A stretch of 10,017 nt of DNA from an uncultured Lachnospiraceae bacterium (GCA_902780985.1 CACZHN010000149.1:1-10017); one strand, 5' to 3'. Shown: positions 1 to 6,685, numbered from the stretch's first letter. Translations and numbers: made by a program. The notes: a model not told the origin generated them from the letters alone.

Positions 1-165
1 GACATAATAGTTGAAATTGAGGGTAAGGAAGTATATACTCGTGATGATGTAAAAGACAGGTTAAAGAGTTTCAACGAAGGAGATACTGTTCAGATAAAAG
101 TCTACAGATCCGAGATGGGTAAATATAATGAAGTTACTCTGGATGTTACACTGGAAGCAGAGTAG
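1..165 (+). CDS. C-terminal PDZ end of an HtrA/DegP-like serine protease (5' truncated)
   Basis: The first 54 codons are open from base 1 and end at a TAG. The peptide has the pattern DIIVEIEGKEV, then a helix-like stretch (DDVKDRLKSF), then alternating strand residues (GDTVQIKVYR, NEVTLDVTLE). This is the usual end of a carboxylate-binding PDZ domain: a 'GDII..I.G..V' strand, a helix, then 'G..V.V.V.R..' and 'L.VTL'. Such a domain at the extreme C-terminus is typical of membrane-anchored HtrA-type S1C proteases, which handle misfolded envelope proteins outside the membrane. The catalytic domain lies off the window, so the protease identity is inferred. A C-terminal processing protease or another PDZ protein would also fit. 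The gene ends 23 bases before tgt on the same strand, so co-transcription is possible. Confidence 0.7.
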   Translation, partial: DIIVEIEGKEVYTRDDVKDRLKSFNEGDTVQIKVYRSEMGKYNEVTLDVTLEAE

Positions 166-188
166 GCATATCTGATCACAGCGGATAA

Positions 189-1349
189 ATGTACAAACTT
201 ATAACAAGAGACGGTCTTGCCAAGAGGGCAGACTTCGAGACACCCCACGGTGTTATAAAAACCCCCGTCTTTATGAATGTAGGAACAGCGGCAGCCATAA
301 AGGGCGCTGTATCAGCAGAAGACCTTGAGCAGATTGAAACAGAGGTTCTTCTCTGCAATACCTACCATATGCATGTAAGACCGGGAGATGATATAGTTTA
401 TAAATTAGGCGGGCTTCACAAGATGACTACGTGGAGCCGGCCTATTCTTACTGATTCGGGAGGATTTCAGGTATTCTCTCTGGCCAAGCTTCGTGCCATC
501 AAGGAAGAAGGCGTGACCTTCAATTCCCACATCGACGGCAGGAAGATCTTTATGGGACCGGAGGAGAGCATGCAGATCCAGTCCAATCTGGCATCTACCA
601 TTGCCATGGCATTTGACGAATGTCCGCCTGCAAAGGCAGAGAGACGTTATATCGAGAATTCGGTTGCACGTACGGAAAGATGGCTTAAGAGATGCAAGGC
701 TAAGATGGACGAGCTGAACAGCCTGGAGACCACCATCAACCGTGAACAGTTCCTGTTCGGTATAAATCAGGGCGGAGTTATAGATGATATAAGGATCGCA
801 AATGCGGAGCGCATCTCCGAAATGGATCTTCCGGGCTATGCCATCGGAGGTCTTGCGGTGGGCGAGTCCCATGAGGAAATGTATCACATCCTGGATGTTA
901 CGGTTCCTCACCTTCCTCTTGATAAGCCTACATATCTCATGGGCGTGGGAACACCTGCGAATATCCTTGAGGCGGTAGACAGGGGAGTGGACTTCTTCGA
1001 CTGCGTATATCCGTCGAGAAACGGCCGCCACGGTCAGGTTTATACCAATTTCGGTAAGCTTAATATGAAGAACAAAAGATTCGAACTGGACGAATCACCT
1101 ATCGACCCGACATGTAATTGTCCGGTCTGCAGGAGATATTCCAGAGCCTACATCAGACACCTTCTGGTAAGGGATGAGATGCTGGGCATGAGATTTTGTG
1201 TCTTGCATAATCTTTACTTTTATAATAATATGATGAAGGAAATTCGGTTTTATAATAATATGATGAAGGAAATTCGGGAGGCTATAGAAAATCACAGCTA
1301 TAAGGAGTACAAACAGAGGAAACTTATGCAGGTGAACGGTCAGATCTGA
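189..1349 (+). CDS. tgt: tRNA-guanine(34) transglycosylase, with an internal 10-residue duplication
   Basis: This enzyme exchanges guanine 34 in the anticodon of GUN-reading tRNAs for the queuosine precursor preQ1. The family signature is clear. DSGGFQVFSL carries the catalytic Asp89, and the nucleophile region FFDCVYPSRNGRHG carries Asp271. The zinc site is C309-x-C311-x2-C314 followed 26 residues later by H340, the same spacing as in the E. coli enzyme. The start at 189 gives the normal N-terminus (MYKLITRDGLAKRADFETPHG), although the upstream ribosome site is weak. The protein is 386 residues; without the duplication at 344-353/354-363 it would be 376, the usual size. The inserted decapeptide FYNNMMKEIR lies immediately after the zinc-site histidine, in the conserved HNLYFYNNMM helix, and could disturb folding or dimerisation. 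The downstream neighbour is yajC, a frequent bacterial pairing. Identity is near certain; activity of this allele is open. Confidence 0.96.
   Translation: MYKLITRDGLAKRADFETPHGVIKTPVFMNVGTAAAIKGAVSAEDLEQIETEVLLCNTYHMHVRPGDDIVYKLGGLHKMTTWSRPILTDSGGFQVFSLAKLRAIKEEGVTFNSHIDGRKIFMGPEESMQIQSNLASTIAMAFDECPPAKAERRYIENSVARTERWLKRCKAKMDELNSLETTINREQFLFGINQGGVIDDIRIANAERISEMDLPGYAIGGLAVGESHEEMYHILDVTVPHLPLDKPTYLMGVGTPANILEAVDRGVDFFDCVYPSRNGRHGQVYTNFGKLNMKNKRFELDESPIDPTCNCPVCRRYSRAYIRHLLVRDEMLGMRFCVLHNLYFYNNMMKEIRFYNNMMKEIREAIENHSYKEYKQRKLMQVNGQI
1218..1277 (+). repeat. Perfect 30-bp tandem duplication inside tgt
   Basis: Bases 1218-1247 and 1248-1277 are identical over 30 bp. The unit starts TTTTATAATAATATGATG and ends GAAATTCGG. 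The flanking bases differ (C before copy one, GAG after copy two), so the unit is exactly 30 bp with no junction microhomology. It is in frame and encodes FYNNMMKEIR twice. Confidence 0.98.
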
Positions 1350-1365
1350 ATTTGCAAAAACACTT

Positions 1366-1371
1366 AAGGAG
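1366..1371 (+). promoter_or_regulatory. Ribosome binding site that fixes the yajC start
   Basis: AAGGAG lies 7 bases before the ATG at 1379. An in-frame TTG at 1352 has no such site and would add nine residues (MQKHLRRKI) in front of the expected YajC N-terminus. Confidence 0.85.
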
Positions 1372-1378
1372 AAAAATT

Positions 1379-1708
1379 ATGAACTTATTGAATTTACTTA
1401 CAGCAGGTGCAACTCAGCCGGGTGGCGGCTTACTTGTAATCCTGATCTATGTTGTTGTTTTCGGTCTTATGATCTATCTGATGGTTGTTAAGCCGCAGAA
1501 GAAGCAGAACCAGAAGCAGCAGGAGATGATGGAGACCCTTAAGCCCGGATGCTCTATCATGACAACAAGCGGCTTCTTCGGAACAGTTATCGATATCCCT
1601 GATGACGAGACAGTTATCGTAGAGTTCGGTAACAACAAGAACTGCCGTATCCCTATGCACAAGAAGGCAATTGCTGAGATCGAAGATCCGGACTCAGTTA
1701 CAGAATAA
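1379..1708 (+). CDS. yajC: Preprotein translocase accessory subunit YajC
   Basis: YajC is a small membrane protein that associates with the SecDF part of the Sec translocon. The 109-residue product has a short N-terminus, one transmembrane helix at about residues 14-37 (LLVILIYVVVFGLMIYLMVV), and the hallmark KPQKKQNQKQQEMM segment directly after it. Then comes the beta-rich domain LKPGCSIMTTSGFFGTVIDI followed by a V-x-V-E-F strand and an IPMHKKAIAEI-type end. Length and order match the family (about 85-115 residues). It begins 29 bases after tgt, the classic tgt-yajC arrangement. secD and secF, which often follow in other bacteria, are absent here; a lipoprotein gene takes their place. No separate promoter is evident, so read-through from tgt is likely. 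Confidence 0.95.
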   Translation: MNLLNLLTAGATQPGGGLLVILIYVVVFGLMIYLMVVKPQKKQNQKQQEMMETLKPGCSIMTTSGFFGTVIDIPDDETVIVEFGNNKNCRIPMHKKAIAEIEDPDSVTE

Positions 1709-1730
1709 ATAATAACTGTTTAGATATTTG

Positions 1731-1735
1731 GGAGG
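1731..1735 (+). promoter_or_regulatory. Ribosome binding site selecting the lipoprotein start
   Basis: GGAGG sits 4 bases before the ATG at 1740. An in-frame TTG at 1728 lies upstream of this motif and has no site of its own, so the ATG is preferred. Confidence 0.75.
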
Positions 1736-1739
1736 GATC

Positions 1740-2507
1740 ATGTCCTTTTTAAAGAAGAAAACAGCTGTCCTGTTGCTGTTAGCATTATGTATTACATCAA
1801 TAGCAGGATGTGGAAAAAAAGAAGAGGAACCGTACGTTTCTCCGAGCTTTACAAATGAATCCGACGACAATCAGAAGTATGAACCGCAGCCGCTTAACGC
1901 GTCGGTTACCGATGCAACTCCGGGAGATGCTCTTATATATGATAAGGAAGCAGCCGGCGGAGTATCCGAAGCGGTAAAGGCATCCCTTACGGATGCTCTC
2001 GAAGCAGGTGTATATGAAGGTGATGTATACTACAATTCACTTGCGGGACTTAAGATAGATCTTACAGAGACCGACTGGGCATTCTATGATGCTGAAGGAG
2101 TTGCTTCGGCAACAGGCCTTTCCGCAGAGGATGTAAATAACTTCTGGTACGGATATAAAACAACTGCGGATGCCGAAACATCTTACTGTGCTATAGCATA
2201 CAACAAGGTAACGGGATCCAATGTAATAGTTTCGTATGTTAATCCGAGTGTGACTCTTTACGATGAGATCACTGCAGAGGATTATCTCACAATGGCGCTG
2301 AACAGGTATGACGGACTTGTCATCAAGAGAGTTTCGTTCCTGGGTGACCAGTGGGCTTGTCTCGATATTCCGGCAGAACAGAATCCTGCAGGAAGAAGAG
2401 TATGCTATGCTAAGAGAAGCGGAAAGGTTCTCGTGCTGATCAACTTCACTATGCAGGAAGATCAGGATCTGGCAGAGGCACAGCAGATATTTACAAGATT
2501 ACAGTAA
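1740..2507 (+). CDS. Secreted lipoprotein of unknown function
   Basis: The 255-residue product starts with a lipoprotein signal peptide: a basic n-region (FLKKK), a hydrophobic core (AVLLLLALCITS) and a lipobox ending IAGC, with Cys24 as the expected lipidated residue. After it comes a charged, Asn/Ser/Thr-rich linker (about residues 25-85). A folded domain follows, with a strand-like segment YYNSLAGLKIDL, then WAFYDAEG, VSYVNPSVTLYD, and a final strand VLVLINFTM before an acidic helix. This layout resembles small lipoproteins common in Lachnospiraceae in which a 'Y.N..LGLKI...W.FY' segment opens a compact alpha/beta domain; that comparison is from memory and gives no function. It follows yajC by 31 bases and is the last gene before a strong terminator. 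It should act at the outer face of the membrane. Confidence 0.85.
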   Translation: MSFLKKKTAVLLLLALCITSIAGCGKKEEEPYVSPSFTNESDDNQKYEPQPLNASVTDATPGDALIYDKEAAGGVSEAVKASLTDALEAGVYEGDVYYNSLAGLKIDLTETDWAFYDAEGVASATGLSAEDVNNFWYGYKTTADAETSYCAIAYNKVTGSNVIVSYVNPSVTLYDEITAEDYLTMALNRYDGLVIKRVSFLGDQWACLDIPAEQNPAGRRVCYAKRSGKVLVLINFTMQEDQDLAEAQQIFTRLQ

Positions 2508-2519
2508 CAACGTATACAT

Positions 2520-2546
2520 AGGGCAGCCGAAAAGGGCTGCCCTTTT
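2520..2546 (+). terminator. Intrinsic terminator after the lipoprotein gene
   Basis: AGGGCAGCC (2520-2528) pairs with GGCTGCCCT (2535-2543) around a short GAAAAG loop, and the tail reads TTTT. The 9-bp GC-rich stem is strong. The start codon of the next gene is only 9 bases after the tail, so any transcription of that gene from upstream must read through this site. Confidence 0.9.
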
Positions 2547-2555
2547 GGGGATTTT

Positions 2556-3269
2556 ATGAAGAACAGACAGAAGGTAGTTAAAAATCTCATATTGGGAATG
2601 TTCGGAGCAGCGCTTCTCATGGCCGCACAGTGGCTTATAGGGGCTTACGGCGAAGGAAATAACCGTAACGGCCTTATAGAAAGCAACTGGGCAGTAATGC
2701 CGATGGTGAGGTTCAGAGCGGGCCTTATACTGGCGGCGGTGGCAGCACCGTTCTTTTTTATCGGTATCAAGGATTCGGTAAGAACGGTAAATGTAGCCCG
2801 AAGAAAGAGATATACATCGGACTTCTACGTGGCAAGACTTTACGAGGTGGGCGCTTATTCGGCAGGACTCTCGATGCTCTTCATCATGGGAGTGAAGATC
2901 ATAATCCCGGTTCTCTATAAGACCCTTTTTACTACCAGACTTATGGGAGCGGAGATCATATCCACAATAGAAAATGTATTCTATTATGTTTCCATCCCGT
3001 TCTATGTATTTTACTGGTTATCACTTATCGGAGTTTCCCTCGGATTTATGTACTTCGTATTCATCGGAAGAATGCTTGTTCCGAGATTGCTGCTTATCGT
3101 AAATCCGCTTATATTCGTTCTTGTTAAAGAACTGCTGGGAATAATCGATAATTCCGTAATAGACAATTTCACCGCTGCGGCAGAAGGCTTCGGCTTTATG
3201 CTTATGTTCAGCATTATGATATCATTTGTGACTAAAATACCGGCCAGAAGGAGGAAGAGAAGAAGATGA
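2556..3269 (+). CDS. Six-helix integral membrane protein, function unknown
   Basis: I do not recognise a family with confidence. The 237-residue product has about six predicted membrane segments, near residues 9-31, 53-73, 97-121, 141-168, 172-193 and 211-227. It has a cationic loop after helix two (RTVNVARRKRY) and a very basic C-terminal tail (ARRRKRRR), which by the positive-inside rule puts the C-terminus in the cytoplasm. No catalytic or metal-binding motif stands out. The ATG at 2556 is preceded by GGGG (2547-2550), a modest ribosome site that begins right after the U-tract of the preceding terminator. Its stop overlaps the start of the exonuclease gene in an ATGA arrangement, which suggests translational coupling. 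Composition and codon use look like the neighbours, so transfer is not indicated. Confidence 0.8.
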   Translation: MKNRQKVVKNLILGMFGAALLMAAQWLIGAYGEGNNRNGLIESNWAVMPMVRFRAGLILAAVAAPFFFIGIKDSVRTVNVARRKRYTSDFYVARLYEVGAYSAGLSMLFIMGVKIIIPVLYKTLFTTRLMGAEIISTIENVFYYVSIPFYVFYWLSLIGVSLGFMYFVFIGRMLVPRLLLIVNPLIFVLVKELLGIIDNSVIDNFTAAAEGFGFMLMFSIMISFVTKIPARRRKRRR

Positions 3270-4021
3270 AGCTTATATCCTGGAACGTTAACGGAATAAG
3301 AGCCTGTGCGGGTAAAGGCTTTATGGATTTCTTTCAAGACATCGACGCCGATATTTTTGCCATTCAGGAAAGTAAAATGCAGGAAGGACAGCTGAAGCTG
3401 GATCTTCCGGGCTACAACCAGTACTGGAACTATGCAAAGAGAAAGGGCTATTCAGGAACCGCTGTCTTTACCAAGAAAGAGCCTGTAAGCGTAACTTACG
3501 GAATGGGTATCGAGAAGCACGATGATGAAGGAAGACTCATAACCCTTGATATGGGAGATTTTGTGTTTATAACAGTTTACGTACCGAACTCCCAGAATGA
3601 ACTTAAAAGACTTGATTACAGAATGGAATGGGAGAAGGATTTCCGCGATTATGTAACAGGACTTGCAAAGGATAAGCCTGTCATCATCTGCGGAGATATG
3701 AACGTTGCCCATAAAGAAATAGATATCAAGAATCCGGCATCGAACCACAAGAATCCGGGCTTCACAGACGAAGAAAGGGAGAAGATGACGGAACTTCTGG
3801 ATGCAGGCTTCACAGATTCATTCAGATACAAGTATCCCGATCTCACAGACGCCTATTCCTGGTGGTCATACCGCTTCAATTCCCGCGAAAGAAACGCCGG
3901 CTGGCGCATAGACTACTTCATAGTATCCAACGGCATTGAAGACAAGATTGAGGACGCCAAGATACTTACTGAAATCTATGGCTCCGATCACTGTCCTGTA
4001 GAGCTGGATATAGATTTATAA
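3266..4021 (+). CDS. xth: Exodeoxyribonuclease III / AP endonuclease
   Basis: This enzyme cuts DNA at abasic sites and degrades 3' ends during base-excision repair. The 251 residues carry the full exonuclease III set: SWNVNGIRA (Asn7), AIQESKMQ (metal-binding Glu35), YSGTAVFTK, VYVPNSQ (Tyr105), CGDMNVAHKEIDIKNP (Asp144, Asn146), WRIDYFIVS (Asp216) and the closing GSDHCPVELDI (Asp241, His242). The length is normal for the Gram-positive ExoA/Xth branch. Its ATG overlaps the stop of the membrane gene, with AAGGAGG at 3248-3254 lying 11 bases upstream. It is followed after 15 bases by the exporter gene. All catalytic residues are present, so it should be active. The name exoA is used for the Bacillus homologue. 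Confidence 0.97.
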   Translation: MKLISWNVNGIRACAGKGFMDFFQDIDADIFAIQESKMQEGQLKLDLPGYNQYWNYAKRKGYSGTAVFTKKEPVSVTYGMGIEKHDDEGRLITLDMGDFVFITVYVPNSQNELKRLDYRMEWEKDFRDYVTGLAKDKPVIICGDMNVAHKEIDIKNPASNHKNPGFTDEEREKMTELLDAGFTDSFRYKYPDLTDAYSWWSYRFNSRERNAGWRIDYFIVSNGIEDKIEDAKILTEIYGSDHCPVELDIDL

Positions 4022-4036
4022 GATACGGAGAAATAC

Positions 4037-4900
4037 ATGAAAGAAGCTTTCGTAGATGCAATAATAGATACATTAAAGCTCATCCCTTTTCTGTTTCTTA
4101 CATACTTGCTTATGGAGCTCCTTGAGCACAAGACCAGCGAGAAGACCAAGCACGGCGTAGAAAAAGCCGGCCACCTCGGACCGCTGTTCGGAGGTATTCT
4201 GGGAGCAGTACCGCAGTGTGGTTTTTCAGCCGCTGCGGCATCTCTTTATTCGGGAAAAGTTATCACGGCAGGAACGCTTATTGCCATATTCCTTTCAACT
4301 TCCGATGAGATGCTGCCTATCATGATTTCCGAGAGATCGGGTCTGGGATTCATCGTCAAGGTACTTCTTATAAAAGCAGTAATAGGTATTACCGCAGGAT
4401 TTATAATCGATGCGGTGATAAAGATTTATGACAGAAGAAAATCGGTAACTCATGATTTCACAAAAGAAACTCACGAGCATCACCATTGTGATACAGAGGA
4501 CGGTGTACTGGTTTCATCCCTGAAGCATACAGCGGGAACAGTCCTCTTTATCTTTATATTCTCATTGCTTATTAATATTCTCGTGGAATCTTTCGGAATA
4601 GAGAAGCTGTCGAATCTTGTGATCAACAAGTTCTTCATAGGACAGCTGCTTACGGGACTTATCGGACTGATACCTAACTGTGCGGCATCCATAGTCCTTA
4701 CGGAAATGTATCTCACCGGAGTTATCGGCTTCGGTCAGATGATGTCGGGACTCCTTGTAGGAGCAGGCGTGGGAATAATGGTACTGATAAAGAATAATAA
4801 AAATGCGAAGGAAAACCTTCGCATCATTATCACTCTTTATCTTCTTGGAGTTCTGTTTGGGACTCTGCTGGAGTTTCTCCCTGCCAATCTTTTTCTTTAA
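4037..4900 (+). CDS. Putative heavy-metal/manganese exporter (ArsP_2-type permease)
   Basis: A 287-residue polytopic protein with about eight hydrophobic segments split by a hydrophilic loop (about 130-163) containing the metal-ligand run HEHHHCD (146-152). The two halves each carry a related motif: PQCGFSAAAASLY (59-71) and PNCAASIVLTEMYL (213-226). This indicates an internal duplication, as is common in transporters. The arrangement and motifs match my recollection of the family called ArsP_2 or putative manganese transporter. The substrate is unproven; the name 'arsenic efflux' rests on homology only. GGAG lies 6 bases before the ATG. It follows xth by 15 bases and is probably the last gene of that operon. 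Its last 23 codons run antisense to the end of the acyl-CoA ligase, and codons 256-263 also encode that gene's terminator hairpin. No riboswitch can fit in the 15-base gap upstream. Confidence 0.82.
   Translation: MKEAFVDAIIDTLKLIPFLFLTYLLMELLEHKTSEKTKHGVEKAGHLGPLFGGILGAVPQCGFSAAAASLYSGKVITAGTLIAIFLSTSDEMLPIMISERSGLGFIVKVLLIKAVIGITAGFIIDAVIKIYDRRKSVTHDFTKETHEHHHCDTEDGVLVSSLKHTAGTVLFIFIFSLLINILVESFGIEKLSNLVINKFFIGQLLTGLIGLIPNCAASIVLTEMYLTGVIGFGQMMSGLLVGAGVGIMVLIKNNKNAKENLRIIITLYLLGVLFGTLLEFLPANLFL
4793..4824 (-). terminator. Intrinsic terminator of the acyl-CoA ligase, embedded in the exporter gene
   Basis: Read on the minus strand, ATGCGAAGG, a TTTT loop and CCTTCGCAT form a perfect 9-bp hairpin (4803-4824), followed by a T-rich tract (TTTTATTATT). 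It begins 5 bases past the ligase stop. On the plus strand the same bases code for N-A-K-E-N-L-R-I of the exporter, and the hairpin lacks a U-tract there, so termination should act only on the minus-strand transcript. Confidence 0.85.
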
Positions 4901-6599
4901 TCTCAGCACGGCGGATCTTACCGCTGACTGTCTTCGGAAGTTCGGTTACGAACTCCACAATCTTAGGTCTCTTGTAAGAGGCGAGATTGGCTTTCAGATA
5001 TTTCATAACTTCTTTACGGAGCCCTTCAGACGGCTCCGTTTCTTTATTTAGAACGATCGAAGCTTTGATAGCCTGGCCGCGGATAAGATCCGGAACACTG
5101 GTCACGGCTGTCTCCAGAACGTAAGGAAGCTTCATGATCTCATTTTCTATCTCGAACGGACCTACTCTGTAACCCGCAGACTTTATAACATCGTCTGTTC
5201 GTCCTACATACCACATATATCCGTCTTCATCCATGTAGGCTGTATCGCCTGTATGGTAGTAACCGTCATGCCAGATGGAATTGGTCTTCTCGGCATCCAG
5301 ATAATATCCCATGAACAGTCCGTTCGGAATACCGTCGGATATATTGATGCAGACCTCACCGGTCTCCATGGCATCGCAGTCTGTTCCGTCAGGACGCATG
5401 ACATGTATATCATACAGCGGGCTCGGAAGTCCCATTGATCCCGGCTTAGGAGTTGTTCCCTTCAGGTTTGCGATGGTAAGAGTGGTCTCTGTCTGACCGA
5501 ATCCCTCCATGATCTTAAGTCCGGTAGCTTCGTAGAAACGCTTGAAGATAATCGGGTTGAGAGCCTCGCCTGCCGTGGTAACGTTCTTCAGGTGAGACAG
5601 GTCGAACTTCTTAAGATCCATATGTACAAGAATTCTGTAAACGGTAGGAGGAGCACAGAAAGTAGTGATCTGATATTTCTCCATGAGACTGAGGATCTCT
5701 TTACCGAAGAATTCATCGTAATCGTAAGTGAAGATTGTAGCTTCGCACAGCCACTGGCCGTAGAGCTTGCCCCAGAGAGCTTTTCCCCAGCCTGTATCGC
5801 TGATCGCGAAATGTATTCCTTCCGGATCAACCTGATGCCAGTACTTGGCTGTTATGTAGTGACCCAGAGGATACTTGAAATTGTGAGTGGCGATCTTCGG
5901 ATAAGATGTGGTACCCGATGTAAAGAACATGAGCATCGGATCATTTCCGCAGGCTGTATCTTCTGTTCTTACAAAGTGAGAAGAGAAGAAGCTGATATCG
6001 CGGTTGTAGTTTGACCAGCCCTTTCTTGTTCCGCCGCCTACAAGTACCTTGCATTTCAGACCGTCATAGCTCTTTGCCGCCTTGCTGATCTCTTCGGCAA
6101 CTTCACCGTCGGATGTGGCTAAGATGCCGTTGATATGTCCTGCTCTGAAACGGTATTCGAAATCCTTACGTGTCAGAAGATAGGATGCAGGTACTGCGAT
6201 CGCACCGATCTTGTGGAGCGCGATCATAATGAACCAGAACTGGTAATGGCGTTTTACGACCACCATTACACGGTCACCCTTTTTGATACCCAGATACATC
6301 AGATAATTGGCTGTCTTGTTGGAATAGTAGTACATATCACGGAAGGTGAAACGTCTTTCCTTGCCAAGACGGGACAGATGTACCATGGCAACTTTGTCCG
6401 GACATTTCTTTGCAAGAACGTCCACAACATCGAAGCCGAAATTGAAGGTATCGTCGTTCTGAAAATCTATCTTTAAGAGACGACCTTTGTCGTCAACACA
6501 AGAAGAAACAAAGCTTCCGGCAACTCCTGCTTCGGGAGTCAGTGTAAGCTCTGTTTCGATAGATGCTGTGTTAGTTGTTTTGTTATTACCCGTATTCAT
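4830..6599 (-). CDS. AMP-forming acyl-CoA ligase (medium-chain or acetyl-CoA synthetase-like)
   Basis: The enzyme activates a carboxylic acid with ATP to an acyl-adenylate and then transfers it to CoA. The 589 residues show the ANL-family motifs in order: the phosphate loop TSGTTSYPK (227-235), TAGEALNP, EGFGQTETT (365-373), YHTGD (448-452), the hinge GRTDD (466-470), K473-SAGYRVGP, and the catalytic lysine in PKTVSGKIRR (Lys561). The overall pattern is closest to medium-chain acyl-CoA synthetases and acetyl-CoA synthetase-like ligases of Clostridia; the substrate cannot be read from sequence. The phosphate loop has Ser232 where Gly is usual. The N-terminal stretch of about 40 residues (MNTGNNKTTNTASIE...) and the last 18 residues look unconserved. 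The start is the ATG at 6599-6597, with AGGAGGG at 6613-6619 some 13 bases upstream, longer than normal. It is divergent from acpP and carries its own promoter, leader palindrome and terminator. Confidence 0.9.
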   Translation of the reverse strand: MNTGNNKTTNTASIETELTLTPEAGVAGSFVSSCVDDKGRLLKIDFQNDDTFNFGFDVVDVLAKKCPDKVAMVHLSRLGKERRFTFRDMYYYSNKTANYLMYLGIKKGDRVMVVVKRHYQFWFIMIALHKIGAIAVPASYLLTRKDFEYRFRAGHINGILATSDGEVAEEISKAAKSYDGLKCKVLVGGGTRKGWSNYNRDISFFSSHFVRTEDTACGNDPMLMFFTSGTTSYPKIATHNFKYPLGHYITAKYWHQVDPEGIHFAISDTGWGKALWGKLYGQWLCEATIFTYDYDEFFGKEILSLMEKYQITTFCAPPTVYRILVHMDLKKFDLSHLKNVTTAGEALNPIIFKRFYEATGLKIMEGFGQTETTLTIANLKGTTPKPGSMGLPSPLYDIHVMRPDGTDCDAMETGEVCINISDGIPNGLFMGYYLDAEKTNSIWHDGYYHTGDTAYMDEDGYMWYVGRTDDVIKSAGYRVGPFEIENEIMKLPYVLETAVTSVPDLIRGQAIKASIVLNKETEPSEGLRKEVMKYLKANLASYKRPKIVEFVTELPKTVSGKIRRAEIKEKDWQGETPAESQTELQEDKE

Positions 6600-6649
6600 A
6601 TGTATCCAAGATCCCTCCTGGTCATCGGTGGTTTAAAGTGTCACATCAC

Positions 6650-6666
6650 GTAGTTTTCAAAACTAC
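6650..6666. promoter_or_regulatory. Perfect 17-bp palindrome, candidate operator in the ligase leader
   Basis: GTAGTTTT-C-AAAACTAC is an 8+1+8 inverted repeat. It lies about 13-29 bases downstream of the predicted start of the minus-strand transcript and before its ribosome site. A central gap of one base and no following U-tract favour a dimeric repressor site (TetR- or MarR-like) over an RNA hairpin. The cognate regulator is not in the window. Confidence 0.6.
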
Positions 6667-6685
6667 ATACCCCACCGCCACAATT

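Noticed and set aside
405..1031. A 208-codon open frame on the minus strand across tgt
   Set aside because: It is antisense to a gene with full catalytic motifs, has no ribosome site of note, and reads as a low-information, Arg/Ser/His-rich shadow peptide.
1352..1378. An upstream TTG start for YajC adding nine residues
   Set aside because: AAGGAG lies correctly before the ATG at 1379, while the TTG has no ribosome site and would put charged residues before a normally short N-terminus.
4803..4824. Terminator for the plus-strand exporter operon
   Set aside because: On the plus strand the hairpin lies inside the coding sequence and is followed by CATTATCACTC, not a U-tract; the minus strand has the proper tail.
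5592..6014. A 140-codon plus-strand open frame inside the acyl-CoA ligase gene
   Set aside because: The minus-strand frame carries all ANL motifs through this stretch; the plus frame shows no domain pattern and no supporting start signal.
6650..6666. Attenuator or terminator hairpin in the ligase leader
   Set aside because: The palindrome's centre is one base, so an RNA loop would have to open part of the stem, and no U-tract follows on the minus strand.
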